Positions 51,423 to 58,753 of a stretch of 64,000 nucleotides of DNA are shown here, piece by piece. Source of the stretch: Shewanella sp. VB17. GTDB lineage: Bacteria > Pseudomonadota > Gammaproteobacteria > Enterobacterales > Shewanellaceae. The notes below the pieces were generated by a model. The model worked only from the letters and a program-made list of their open reading frames with translations. It made no database searches and was not told the DNA's origin. The DNA lies in NCBI RefSeq assembly GCF_013248905.1, contig NZ_JABRVS010000001.1:372001-436000 (forward strand), given 5' to 3'. The position numbers and the translations under genes were made by a program. Each line of letters starts with the position of its first letter. Position 1 is the first letter of the stretch.

Positions 51423-52835
51423 ATGATTTCAGGTATGAGTGGGGCAAGCTTCGCCCAACAGGTGATCAAAGCTGAACGCATGGGTAAAGATCAGCTATTA
51501 AAAAACACCATGGTCAAGCATAAAACTCAGGTCGATGCCTATGAAATACTCGAGCGCACCCTGAAACAGGTCAGCCGTGACTTAAAAAAGCTCGACGGCG
51601 AAGCGTTTGACACTAAAACCGCGACAATAACAGATAACAATGCCTCGATTAACGTCACTAAAGATGCGCCAACGGGCAGTTATGATTTGTCGGTTAAGCA
51701 GCTAGCACAAGCGCACCAAATCTCGAAAAGCTTTGCCAGCGAAGAGGCGTTATTGCCCACCACTGGCACGCTGACCATCCAAGTGGGACCTGATGTTAAG
51801 GACACGCTCAACCTAGACATGGCAGTCATCAATGCCAGTGGCACTGCGACAGTGGCGAACCTTGCAGCTTACATCAATCAAGATGAAATGAATCCTGGAG
51901 TACAGGCCTCATTGGTGCGCACTGGCGGGCAAGTAGAGCTAATGCTGTCAGCAACATCAAGCGGCGCCGACAGCAGTATCAAGCTTGAAATGAACGACTC
52001 TGGTGATGACGCTGATTGGAGTACGGTTGAGCGCCGCGCCGCCCAAGACGCGCAAGTGTCTCTTAACGGTATTGAGATTAACAGCAGCAGCAACACCCTA
52101 GATAATGTGGTCGATGGCGTGTCTATTGAGCTAAATAAAGCCCATAAAACCGGAGAGACCAGCCGCATTAATATCAAGGCAGATACCGATGCGACAGAAC
52201 AAGCGGTCAGTGATTTTGTTGATACCTTCAATGATTTGATGGATGAAATCGATAAGTTAACGCGCTCCATGGGCAGCGCTGAACTTGACAAGCTTAACGA
52301 AGACAAAGCCGATAGAAAAGATAAAGCCGATAGAAAAGACAAGGATAATGACAAAGAGGATAAAAAAACAAGTCGAACCTCATCTATCTCAGAAAAAAAC
52401 CTCGGGGTGCTCAAAGGTGATTCAAGTATTCGGATGCTACAAAACAGCATGCGAAATAGCATTTTTGAGTCCAGCCCCAATGGCATGCGTTTATCCGATA
52501 TCGGCATCGAAATCAGCCGCGATGGTAAATTAACCATTGATGATAAAAAACTCACCCAATCCCTCAAAGACGATGCCACAGCTGTGCAAGCCATGTTTAC
52601 CGACAGCGGCAGTTACGTCGACAAGATCAATAGCATCGTTAAACCTTTTACTGAATCTAGCGGCTACTTAGATCTAAAACAAGAAAATCTAGACCAGCAG
52701 ATATCTCGGGTTGAGGACAATATGTCGCGCCATAATTACCAGATGAAGCAAAGATATCAAATTTACCTCACCCAATTTACCGCAATGGAGGCCACCGTGA
52801 GTCAACTCAATTCGGCCAGCTCATTGTTTTACTAA
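51423..52835 (+). CDS. fliD: Lateral flagellar cap protein FliD (LafB)
   Basis: ATG 51423 with AGGAGA 6 bases upstream gives 470 residues; earlier frames lack this. The N-terminus MISGMSGASFAQQVIKAERM fits FliD. So does the C-terminal half with LNGIEINSSSNTLDNVVDGVSIELNKAHKTGETSRINIKAD, LGVLKGDSSIRMLQNSMRN and SLKDDATAVQAMF. FliD caps the filament and guides flagellin folding. A charged insert with repeated KADRKDK lies near residues 292-320. Confidence 0.93.
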   Translation: MISGMSGASFAQQVIKAERMGKDQLLKNTMVKHKTQVDAYEILERTLKQVSRDLKKLDGEAFDTKTATITDNNASINVTKDAPTGSYDLSVKQLAQAHQISKSFASEEALLPTTGTLTIQVGPDVKDTLNLDMAVINASGTATVANLAAYINQDEMNPGVQASLVRTGGQVELMLSATSSGADSSIKLEMNDSGDDADWSTVERRAAQDAQVSLNGIEINSSSNTLDNVVDGVSIELNKAHKTGETSRINIKADTDATEQAVSDFVDTFNDLMDEIDKLTRSMGSAELDKLNEDKADRKDKADRKDKDNDKEDKKTSRTSSISEKNLGVLKGDSSIRMLQNSMRNSIFESSPNGMRLSDIGIEISRDGKLTIDDKKLTQSLKDDATAVQAMFTDSGSYVDKINSIVKPFTESSGYLDLKQENLDQQISRVEDNMSRHNYQMKQRYQIYLTQFTAMEATVSQLNSASSLFY

Positions 52836-52846
52836 GGAACACAATA

Positions 52847-53227
52847 ATGCTAAATGAGCACGATCCCTTTAATGCCTATAAACAAACTAGCCTAGATGCC
52901 AGAGCCGCGGCGGCAAATCCCCATGAAATGGTGCGCATGTTACTCGATGGTTTATTAGATGAAATCGAGCGTGCCAGTGGTTTTATGCAAAGGCGCAGCT
53001 TCGAAGATAAAGGTAAGAGTGTGAATAAGTGCCTCAATATCGTCCATGGCCTTAGCTCTATGCTCGATCTCGATAATGGCGGTGAAGTGGCCAGTAGCTT
53101 GAATCGCCTTTACGACTATTGCAGCCGACAACTGGTTACCGCCAGTGTTGAGAATAGTTCATCGGCTTTAGACCCCATCATTAAGGTAATTGAAAATGTC
53201 AGAGCTGGCTGGGCCAATCTCAATTGA
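52847..53227 (+). CDS. fliS: Lateral flagellin export chaperone FliS (LafC)
   Basis: The 126-residue helical protein has AYKQTSLDARAAAANPHEMVRMLLDGLLDEIERASGFMQRRSFEDKGKSVNKCLNIVHGLSSMLDLDNGGEVASSLNRLYDYCSRQLVTASVENSS, which is the FliS four-helix pattern. FliS binds the flagellin C-terminus before export. It lies 11 bases after fliD and overlaps fliT by 32 bases. Confidence 0.94.
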   Translation: MLNEHDPFNAYKQTSLDARAAAANPHEMVRMLLDGLLDEIERASGFMQRRSFEDKGKSVNKCLNIVHGLSSMLDLDNGGEVASSLNRLYDYCSRQLVTASVENSSSALDPIIKVIENVRAGWANLN

Positions 53228-53522
53228 GGTGTGGCAACGATTTGAAACCGCATTGCAAGCGCAAGCTGATGCACAAGATTGGGACAAGTTGGTGAAGGTT
53301 AATCGCTTAATGATCAATGCATTGAAAAAAGCGGGTAACCCTATCACCCCGAGTCAATTGGCGGCCCGAAAATCTCTGGCTAACACCCATGCACATATAG
53401 TGCAGGGGCTCAATATTGCACAGGCAAAATTGCAATTGGAAATATCACAATTTGAGAGACAACAAGATGGCTTAGCAGCCTATCAACTTACCTCGCTCAG
53501 TGGAGAATATCATGATAGCTAA
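53196..53522 (+). CDS. fliT: Lateral FliT-like protein (LafD)
   Basis: The 108-residue helical product (SELAGPISIEVWQRFETALQAQADAQDWDKLVKVNRLM, then LAARKSLANTHAHIVQGLNIAQAKLQLEISQFERQQDGLAAYQ) has the size, charge and position expected for a FliT-type chaperone for FliD. Sequence similarity to known FliT is weak. The call rests on order fliD-fliS-X-fliK. The start overlaps fliS by 32 bases and the stop overlaps fliK by 11 bases. Confidence 0.65.
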   Translation: MSELAGPISIEVWQRFETALQAQADAQDWDKLVKVNRLMINALKKAGNPITPSQLAARKSLANTHAHIVQGLNIAQAKLQLEISQFERQQDGLAAYQLTSLSGEYHDS

Positions 53523-54687
53523 TGCAATAGCTCCTGCGGCCACAACCTCTGGTACGGGCGGCGCTGGCATTTCAAATAACGGTATTTCACATAACGTTAC
53601 TTCACAGCACGAGACCTCAAATCAAATCTCTCAGGATACAGCGCCCCAAAATGCAGTGACCATGGATAAGATAGGGGCTAAAGCGCCGGCATTACAGCCT
53701 TCTTACGCTATGCTGGTGGCAGCAAAAGCGGCTAACATTCGTGCCAGCAACCTAGGTGCGACAGATGTGACGACGGCAGAAATCAATGCCGCAGAGACTC
53801 ATGTTGCTGAAATCATTACCCCAGAGTTAGCGGAACTGCTTGCAGCTCAGCTGCCACTGAATGGCAACACTCACGCAGGTACCCTGACAACAAATGTGCA
53901 CACTGCCACGATAAGGCCTGCGGATAATCAAGCATTATTGGCGGCAATGAACGCCCAGTCGGCAGCGTTACCTTTAACGCAAGCCTTATACACACCGACG
54001 AGTACTCACCCAAGTACTGGCCTGAATACCCATTTAAGTTTGGCACCCACAGTATTGCGCCAAGTTGGTTCACAGACAACAAGCTTGCCGCTAGCGACAC
54101 ATTTGGCCACCACATCTTTAACGGTGAGTGGCGTAGGTGAACACGCCTCTGTGATGCCGCCGCTGGCTTTAAGTGATCCCAGAACAATGGAAGCCGTGGA
54201 GGTGACCAATCCGCTATTAGCAGCCATCACTCGGCCATCAAATCAGGTGAGTCAATGGGGACCTGTGCCTATCACGCCGACAGCCCCTCAGGCTCAGCAA
54301 GCGCAAGAGCTGCTGTCGCCTTTAAGAGAGCAACTTAGGTTTCAGATAGACCAACAAATAAAAAAGGCCGAAATAAGGCTAGATCCCCCTGAATTGGGCA
54401 AGGTTGAACTGAGTATTCGGCTCGATGGTGACCGTCTTCACATTCAGATGCACGCGGCTAACGCCTCTGTCAGGGATTCATTGCAGATTGGGCTAGAGCG
54501 ATTACGTTCTGAGCTGGCCATGGATCACGGTGGTCAAATTGATGTGGATGTCGGTCAAGGGGAGAACAAGCAATCAGCGCAGGATCATCAAGGTAGCAGC
54601 ATCGCTGGCGCTCAGCAACATAATGCGGGGGCTGTCGCTCACCCACCCAAACAACAAACAAGTAATGGCGTCGATCTATTGGCGTAA
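53512..54687 (+). CDS. fliK: Lateral hook-length control protein FliK (LafE)
   Basis: From ATG 53512 (GGAG upstream) the product is 391 residues. A long Thr/Ala/Pro/Ser-rich, poorly structured N-terminal region (about 1-265) is followed by the C-terminal switch domain: LREQLRFQIDQQIKKAEIRLDPPELGKVELSIRLDGDRLHIQMHAANASVRDSLQIGLERLRSEL. LDPPELGxVEV is the FliK signature. It acts as a molecular ruler and switches export specificity. Confidence 0.92.
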   Translation: MIANAIAPAATTSGTGGAGISNNGISHNVTSQHETSNQISQDTAPQNAVTMDKIGAKAPALQPSYAMLVAAKAANIRASNLGATDVTTAEINAAETHVAEIITPELAELLAAQLPLNGNTHAGTLTTNVHTATIRPADNQALLAAMNAQSAALPLTQALYTPTSTHPSTGLNTHLSLAPTVLRQVGSQTTSLPLATHLATTSLTVSGVGEHASVMPPLALSDPRTMEAVEVTNPLLAAITRPSNQVSQWGPVPITPTAPQAQQAQELLSPLREQLRFQIDQQIKKAEIRLDPPELGKVELSIRLDGDRLHIQMHAANASVRDSLQIGLERLRSELAMDHGGQIDVDVGQGENKQSAQDHQGSSIAGAQQHNAGAVAHPPKQQTSNGVDLLA

Positions 54688-54701
54688 ATGAGGAGTTCGT
54701 A

Positions 54702-55160
54702 ATGGCATTAGATACAGGTAATTCAGGCAAGCAATTTTTATCAGTCGCGTTCATATTGCTCTGGAGCGGAGTCATATTTATGGCTGGCTGGCAAGCGCCA
54801 CAGCTGATAGGTGGGCCATTTACCGCAACTGAACAGCCCCCAAATACGGCTAAGTACTACCCATTAGATAAGTTTGTGATTTCAGTGCCCGGTGATGAGT
54901 ATTCTCATTATCTGTTACTTGAAATGGCCCTGAAAAGCAGTTCATCTAATGTGAAAGTGACCTTGGATGAGGCCGATCCCTTATTAAGAAACTCATTAAT
55001 GAAGATGTTTTCACGTAAACATTTTAATGACTTGAATAATTCAGAGCAATTGGAGTCATTGCAAAAAGAGGCGTTGGTGTTGCTGTCTGGGGTCTTAGCT
55101 GACAATAAGTACCCCATTGAAATCGACGAAATACTTTTCACCCGCATGGTTATTCAGTAG
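54702..55160 (+). CDS. fliL: Lateral FliL-like basal-body protein (LafF)
   Basis: The 152-residue protein has one N-terminal membrane helix (about 12-29, FLSVAFILLWSGVIFMAGW) and a periplasmic domain with YYPLDKFVISVPGDEYSHYLLLEMALKSSS that fits the FliL stomatin-like pattern. FliL surrounds the stator and influences torque or surface sensing. In lateral systems it sits between fliK and the sigma gene, as here. It ends 7 bases before the sigma-28 gene. Confidence 0.85.
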   Translation: MALDTGNSGKQFLSVAFILLWSGVIFMAGWQAPQLIGGPFTATEQPPNTAKYYPLDKFVISVPGDEYSHYLLLEMALKSSSSNVKVTLDEADPLLRNSLMKMFSRKHFNDLNNSEQLESLQKEALVLLSGVLADNKYPIEIDEILFTRMVIQ

Positions 55161-55167
55161 GGGTAAG

Positions 55168-55893
55168 ATGATGAATTCAGAACAAATAGCCTATGAAGAA
55201 GTGTTTGATGATGTGACCGATAACAGGTTGAGCGAACATCAGGTGATGCAACAATATCTGCCTTTGGTTAAGCGCTCTATTGGCCAACTGCGTAGCCATT
55301 GTGGTGCCGTATTGGCCATAGAGGATATGGAACAAATCGGCATGATGGCACTGCTGGAGTCATCTCGGCGCTACCCTGGTAGCTATGATCATGGCTTCCT
55401 TTCGTATGCAGGACAAAGGATCCGTGGGGCTATTTTGGATGAATTAAGGCGTTTAGACTGGCGGCCACGTCCGGTAAGGCAGCAAGCTCATGAATTAAAC
55501 GACATGGTGCGTAAATTGACCCGCTCACTGAGCCGTGATCCCACCGATATTGAAGTGGCTAATGCAATGGGATTGAGCAGAGAGCAGTATCGAGAACGCT
55601 TGTATGCCTCTCAATCTGAGTCGATGAAGAGCTTAGATGACCTACTCATAGCGGGCAGTCATTTCACCGATACGGTCAATTTAATTGAACGATTTTCAGC
55701 CAAAAAAACATTAATCACCGCAATATCCAAATTAAATAAAAGAGAACAGTTAATTCTGTCGCTTTATTATCAACATGAACTTAATTTAAAAGAGATTGCT
55801 GCAACATTGGGATTAACTGAAACACGCATTTGTCAGCTACAGAAACAGGCTGTTAAACAACTTCAGACTATCTATCAACAATGGGAGCGGTAA
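55168..55893 (+). CDS. fliA: Lateral flagellar sigma-28 factor (LafS/FliA)
   Basis: ATG 55168 with AGGGGTAAG upstream gives 241 residues. Regions 2, 3 and 4 can be traced: QQYLPLVKRSIGQLRSHC, AIEDMEQIGMMALLESSRRYP, SYAGQRIRGAILDELRRLDWRPR, and the region 4 helix LNLKEIAATLGLTETRICQLQKQAVKQL. This is a FliA-class sigma factor that should drive lafA and other late genes and be held by FlgM (38149-38445). Confidence 0.94.
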   Translation: MMNSEQIAYEEVFDDVTDNRLSEHQVMQQYLPLVKRSIGQLRSHCGAVLAIEDMEQIGMMALLESSRRYPGSYDHGFLSYAGQRIRGAILDELRRLDWRPRPVRQQAHELNDMVRKLTRSLSRDPTDIEVANAMGLSREQYRERLYASQSESMKSLDDLLIAGSHFTDTVNLIERFSAKKTLITAISKLNKREQLILSLYYQHELNLKEIAATLGLTETRICQLQKQAVKQLQTIYQQWER

Positions 55894-55908
55894 GACAGGT
55901 AAGGTGTT

Positions 55909-56766
55909 ATGAGTAAGCTAATAGGATTATTTATTATTCTAGTGTCAGTATTTGGCGGCTATATGTGGGCAGGTGGCAACCTTATCTCTTTATGGCAACC
56001 CGCTGAAATTTTGATTATATTCGGTGCTGGTATCGGTTCATTAATCATCGCTAATCCTACTGCTGTACTTGTAGAACTGTATAGCCAACTTCGTGAATTG
56101 TTTAAAGCAGAAAAAGAGGATCCTGAACTTTACCCACAACTTTTTGGCCTAATGGGTATGCTGATGCAGCAAATCAAATCTCAAGGCCTTAAAGTGCTTG
56201 ACGACCATGTTGAAAAACCGAGAGAAAGTTCACTTTTTTTGATGTATCCCGCCGTGCTAGAACACCCCAATGTATTACATTTTTTAATCGATAATCTGCG
56301 TATACAGTCTATGGGTAAAATATCTTCTGATCATTTAGAACAGATTTTAGAAGAAGAAATCTACCGCATTGAAGAGGACAGATTAAGGCCGTCTCATGCA
56401 CTGGCAAAAATAGCTGAAGCCATGCCGGGTTTTGGTATTTTAGCTGCTGTGATGGGGATTATTATTACCATGTCTAATATTGACGGTCACATCGCCATGA
56501 TTGGTATTAAGGTCGCAGCTGCGCTGGTGGGTACCTTTATCGGTATTTTTGCCTGTTACTGCTTATTTGAGCCGATATCTAAAGCATTGGAACACCTAGT
56601 CGAACGAAAGTCCGCTCAGCTGCGTTGCGTCGCCGCGGTGTTAATCGCCTTTTCCAAAGGTAAACCACCGATGTTGGCTATCGACGCCGGCAGAAAACAG
56701 ATCCAAAGTGAAAATAGGCCCACCTTTATCGAACTCGAACGCTGGATGGTGGAGCAAAAAAGCTAA
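55909..56766 (+). CDS. motA: Lateral stator protein MotA (LafT)
   Basis: The 285-residue protein has four membrane segments (about 2-21, 29-50, 169-190 and 199-222) and a cytosolic domain between helices 2 and 3. ALAKIAEAMPGFGILAAVMGIIITM and GIKVAAALVGTFIGIFACYCLFEPI carry the conserved Pro and Gly residues of MotA. With MotB it forms the stator. Its stop overlaps the motB start (TAATG). Confidence 0.94.
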   Translation: MSKLIGLFIILVSVFGGYMWAGGNLISLWQPAEILIIFGAGIGSLIIANPTAVLVELYSQLRELFKAEKEDPELYPQLFGLMGMLMQQIKSQGLKVLDDHVEKPRESSLFLMYPAVLEHPNVLHFLIDNLRIQSMGKISSDHLEQILEEEIYRIEEDRLRPSHALAKIAEAMPGFGILAAVMGIIITMSNIDGHIAMIGIKVAAALVGTFIGIFACYCLFEPISKALEHLVERKSAQLRCVAAVLIAFSKGKPPMLAIDAGRKQIQSENRPTFIELERWMVEQKS

Positions 56767-57785
56767 TGTCTGCTACCAATGAACCCGTTATTATCAAAAA
56801 GCGTAGACGCCAGAAAAAACCTGGGATCGTCGGTGGAGCTTGGAAGGTTGCCTTTGCCGATTTTACCTTGGCGATGATGGCGTTGTTTATGGTGTTATGG
56901 ATTTTGCAAATAGCCGATCAAAAAGAGCGCAATATGATTGTGCAATATCTCAAGGGAGATATGTTTGCTACTGGCTCTATCAATCCATTTAATCTGAGTC
57001 AGAATCCCTCGATGCTCGATTTACAGGGGTCGGTAGCGTTACAACAGGCAGTGGTACCTGCATCTGGAACTGGCGTCGAACGCTCTGGTCCTGCGATGCA
57101 TAATCATATTCCCACTGGTGAGGATAACGCTAAGGCAGGCAGGGGCCCAGAGCTGAATTCTTTAGTGCCCGGCCAGTTTGAAACTCAGGCTCAATTGGAG
57201 TTTTTAGCCCGAGAAATAAATGAGATCAGTGATGAGGTCAATCTAGGCGCCAATGTGGAGATTAGCGTGGTTCCTCAAGGGGTAAGAATTTTAGTTCACG
57301 ATGATGTCGATAGCTTGATGTTTACGAAAGGCAGTTCAACCATGACGCCCTATTTTGAAGATTTACTGATGGCGTTAGGCCCGTTATTGAGCAAAGTAGA
57401 AAATAAAATAAGTATCTCAGGGCACACAGATTCGAGTGCTTATATGGGGAAAACGTTTACCAATTGGGAACTCTCGAGTAAACGAGCCCTATCAGCAAGG
57501 CGCGTACTCGAATACGCTGGAATTAAACGCAATCAGGTTATTCAGGTAACAGGGATGGCAGATCAATCTCCTTATGTGAAAAAAGATCCCACCGCTGCAG
57601 CTAACAGGCGTATTGAAATGCTGGTGTTGACCACTTTTGCTGAGCAGCAAATACGTGCAATGACAGGCTTGCCCCCAGAAAATACACCCGCTGATAGTCG
57701 GTTGGAAAAGGCCCGTATGCTGGCTGATAAAAATCAACCTAGAGCGCGCTATCCTGAACAATGGAGCCTCTATGAATCTTTTTAG
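56766..57785 (+). CDS. motB: Lateral stator protein MotB (LafU)
   Basis: The 339-residue protein has a basic N-terminus, one membrane helix with the essential D32 in WKVAFADFTLAMMALFMVLWIL, a plug and linker region, and a C-terminal OmpA-like peptidoglycan-binding domain (ISGHTDSSAYM, NWELSSKRALSARRVLEYAGI and VTGMADQSP). D32 is the ion-conducting residue. By analogy with other lateral motors it is probably proton-driven, but this cannot be read with certainty. Confidence 0.94.
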   Translation: MSATNEPVIIKKRRRQKKPGIVGGAWKVAFADFTLAMMALFMVLWILQIADQKERNMIVQYLKGDMFATGSINPFNLSQNPSMLDLQGSVALQQAVVPASGTGVERSGPAMHNHIPTGEDNAKAGRGPELNSLVPGQFETQAQLEFLAREINEISDEVNLGANVEISVVPQGVRILVHDDVDSLMFTKGSSTMTPYFEDLLMALGPLLSKVENKISISGHTDSSAYMGKTFTNWELSSKRALSARRVLEYAGIKRNQVIQVTGMADQSPYVKKDPTAAANRRIEMLVLTTFAEQQIRAMTGLPPENTPADSRLEKARMLADKNQPRARYPEQWSLYESF

Positions 57786-57866
57786 ATTATGGGTGTTGTG
57801 GCCAATAATGCACTAAGTAAACCTGAGTCAAAGAGTTCACATTTGAATGCTCTACAGGATTGATCC

Positions 57867-58283
57867 ATGAGTAAGTTGAAAATATTTGCCCGCGCCGAGC
57901 GCCGCAAAAAAGTCAAAGTAGAGCCGCAAAATAATCGTCAACACATTCGGGTCAGTTTACGAAAAAAAACCGATGACAGTTTAGTGTTAGCCTGTGACGG
58001 TATCACGGTGACGATTTACAGTAACGGGTGGTGGCGTAGTAAGAAACTTGGTATTGCCAATATTAAAGACATTGGTATTGGCGGGATAGGACTACTCACT
58101 TCCGTGCATCTAAAGTTAGATCAAAAGATCAGAGTTCAACTGCAAGAACAGCTTATTTCGGTCAAAATATCTCGTGCTTGGCCTATCAATAACAAGCTCA
58201 ATTTTTACGGCGCTTGTTGGCTAAATGTTGATGAACACGAGGTGATAGCCATGCTTAACAAAACTCGGCATGTCAGATTTTAA
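57867..58283 (+). CDS. PilZ-domain c-di-GMP-binding protein next to the lateral motor genes
   Basis: The 138-residue protein has a basic N-terminal tail and a PilZ domain. The RxxxR motif is R24-QHI-R28, and the second motif appears as DIGIGG (68-73), with Gly in place of the usual Ser. The following strands (IGLLTSVHLKLDQKIRVQL and LISVKISRAW) fit the PilZ barrel. PilZ proteins bind c-di-GMP; YcgR-type members brake flagella. The gene lies 81 bases after motB, so a role at the lateral motor is plausible. It has no YcgR-N domain. Confidence 0.8.
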   Translation: MSKLKIFARAERRKKVKVEPQNNRQHIRVSLRKKTDDSLVLACDGITVTIYSNGWWRSKKLGIANIKDIGIGGIGLLTSVHLKLDQKIRVQLQEQLISVKISRAWPINNKLNFYGACWLNVDEHEVIAMLNKTRHVRF

Positions 58284-58350
58284 TCTTGCCAATCAAACTC
58301 GGCAATTCAATTATTAATCAACACAATTTACGTGGTGAAGGGAGGTTAAT

Positions 58351-58641
58351 GTGGCCACATATTATCAAAAAAGAAAAGGTCCAGATGGGTTACAAAAAAT
58401 GTTTCTGTATTTAATTGTGCTCGATTGGGTCATCTTGATTTTTGTTACTACCGAGGTCAACAATACGACCTTTAGACATGGGGTACTTTCATCTATTATG
58501 CTCACTTCGTTTAACATTATTTTGATGAATTTATGCTTTCGTCGCGCGCGTCGCGCGGGAGATAGTTATATGTTGTATCCCGTTATTACGGGAGCCTTGT
58601 ATTCATTTGCACTCATGAGTTACTTTTTCTTCTTTTTGTGA
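58351..58641 (+). CDS. Small hypothetical membrane protein
   Basis: The start is GTG with GGGAGG about 7 bases upstream. The 96-residue product has about three membrane segments (18-38, 45-62 and 73-95). The N-terminus MATYYQKRKGPDGLQKMF and the basic FRRARRAGDSYM loop are cytosolic by the positive-inside rule. I do not recognise a family. It follows the PilZ gene by 67 bases and may be part of the same unit. Confidence 0.6.
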   Translation: MATYYQKRKGPDGLQKMFLYLIVLDWVILIFVTTEVNNTTFRHGVLSSIMLTSFNIILMNLCFRRARRAGDSYMLYPVITGALYSFALMSYFFFFL

Positions 58642-58646
58642 TCCAT

Positions 58647-58702
58647 ACCCAAGCCACTTCACTTCTCGTTAGCGTATATGTTGAGGTAGTTTGGGTATAT
58701 AC
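58647..58702. repeat. Palindromic intergenic repeat
   Basis: ATACCCAAGCCACTTC at 58647-58662 is identical to the copy at 37649-37670. Its arm is repeated in inverted form near 58686-58702 as TGAGGTAGTTTGGGTATA, so the copy here is a hairpin of about 56 bases. It separates the small membrane protein gene from the converging EAL gene. Confidence 0.6.
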
Positions 58703-58753
58703 CAATAACATTAAATAATTCAAGTGATTGAATATAATTATTTTAATATGTTT

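Noticed and set aside
51878..52594. Long open frame on the minus strand inside fliD (238 codons)
   Set aside because: It is the reverse complement of a firmly identified fliD, is Ser/Leu-rich as expected from codon complementarity, and has no ribosome site or family pattern.
53816..54230. Minus-strand frames inside fliK
   Set aside because: They are shadows of the Thr/Ala-rich FliK N-terminal region, with no independent ribosome site.
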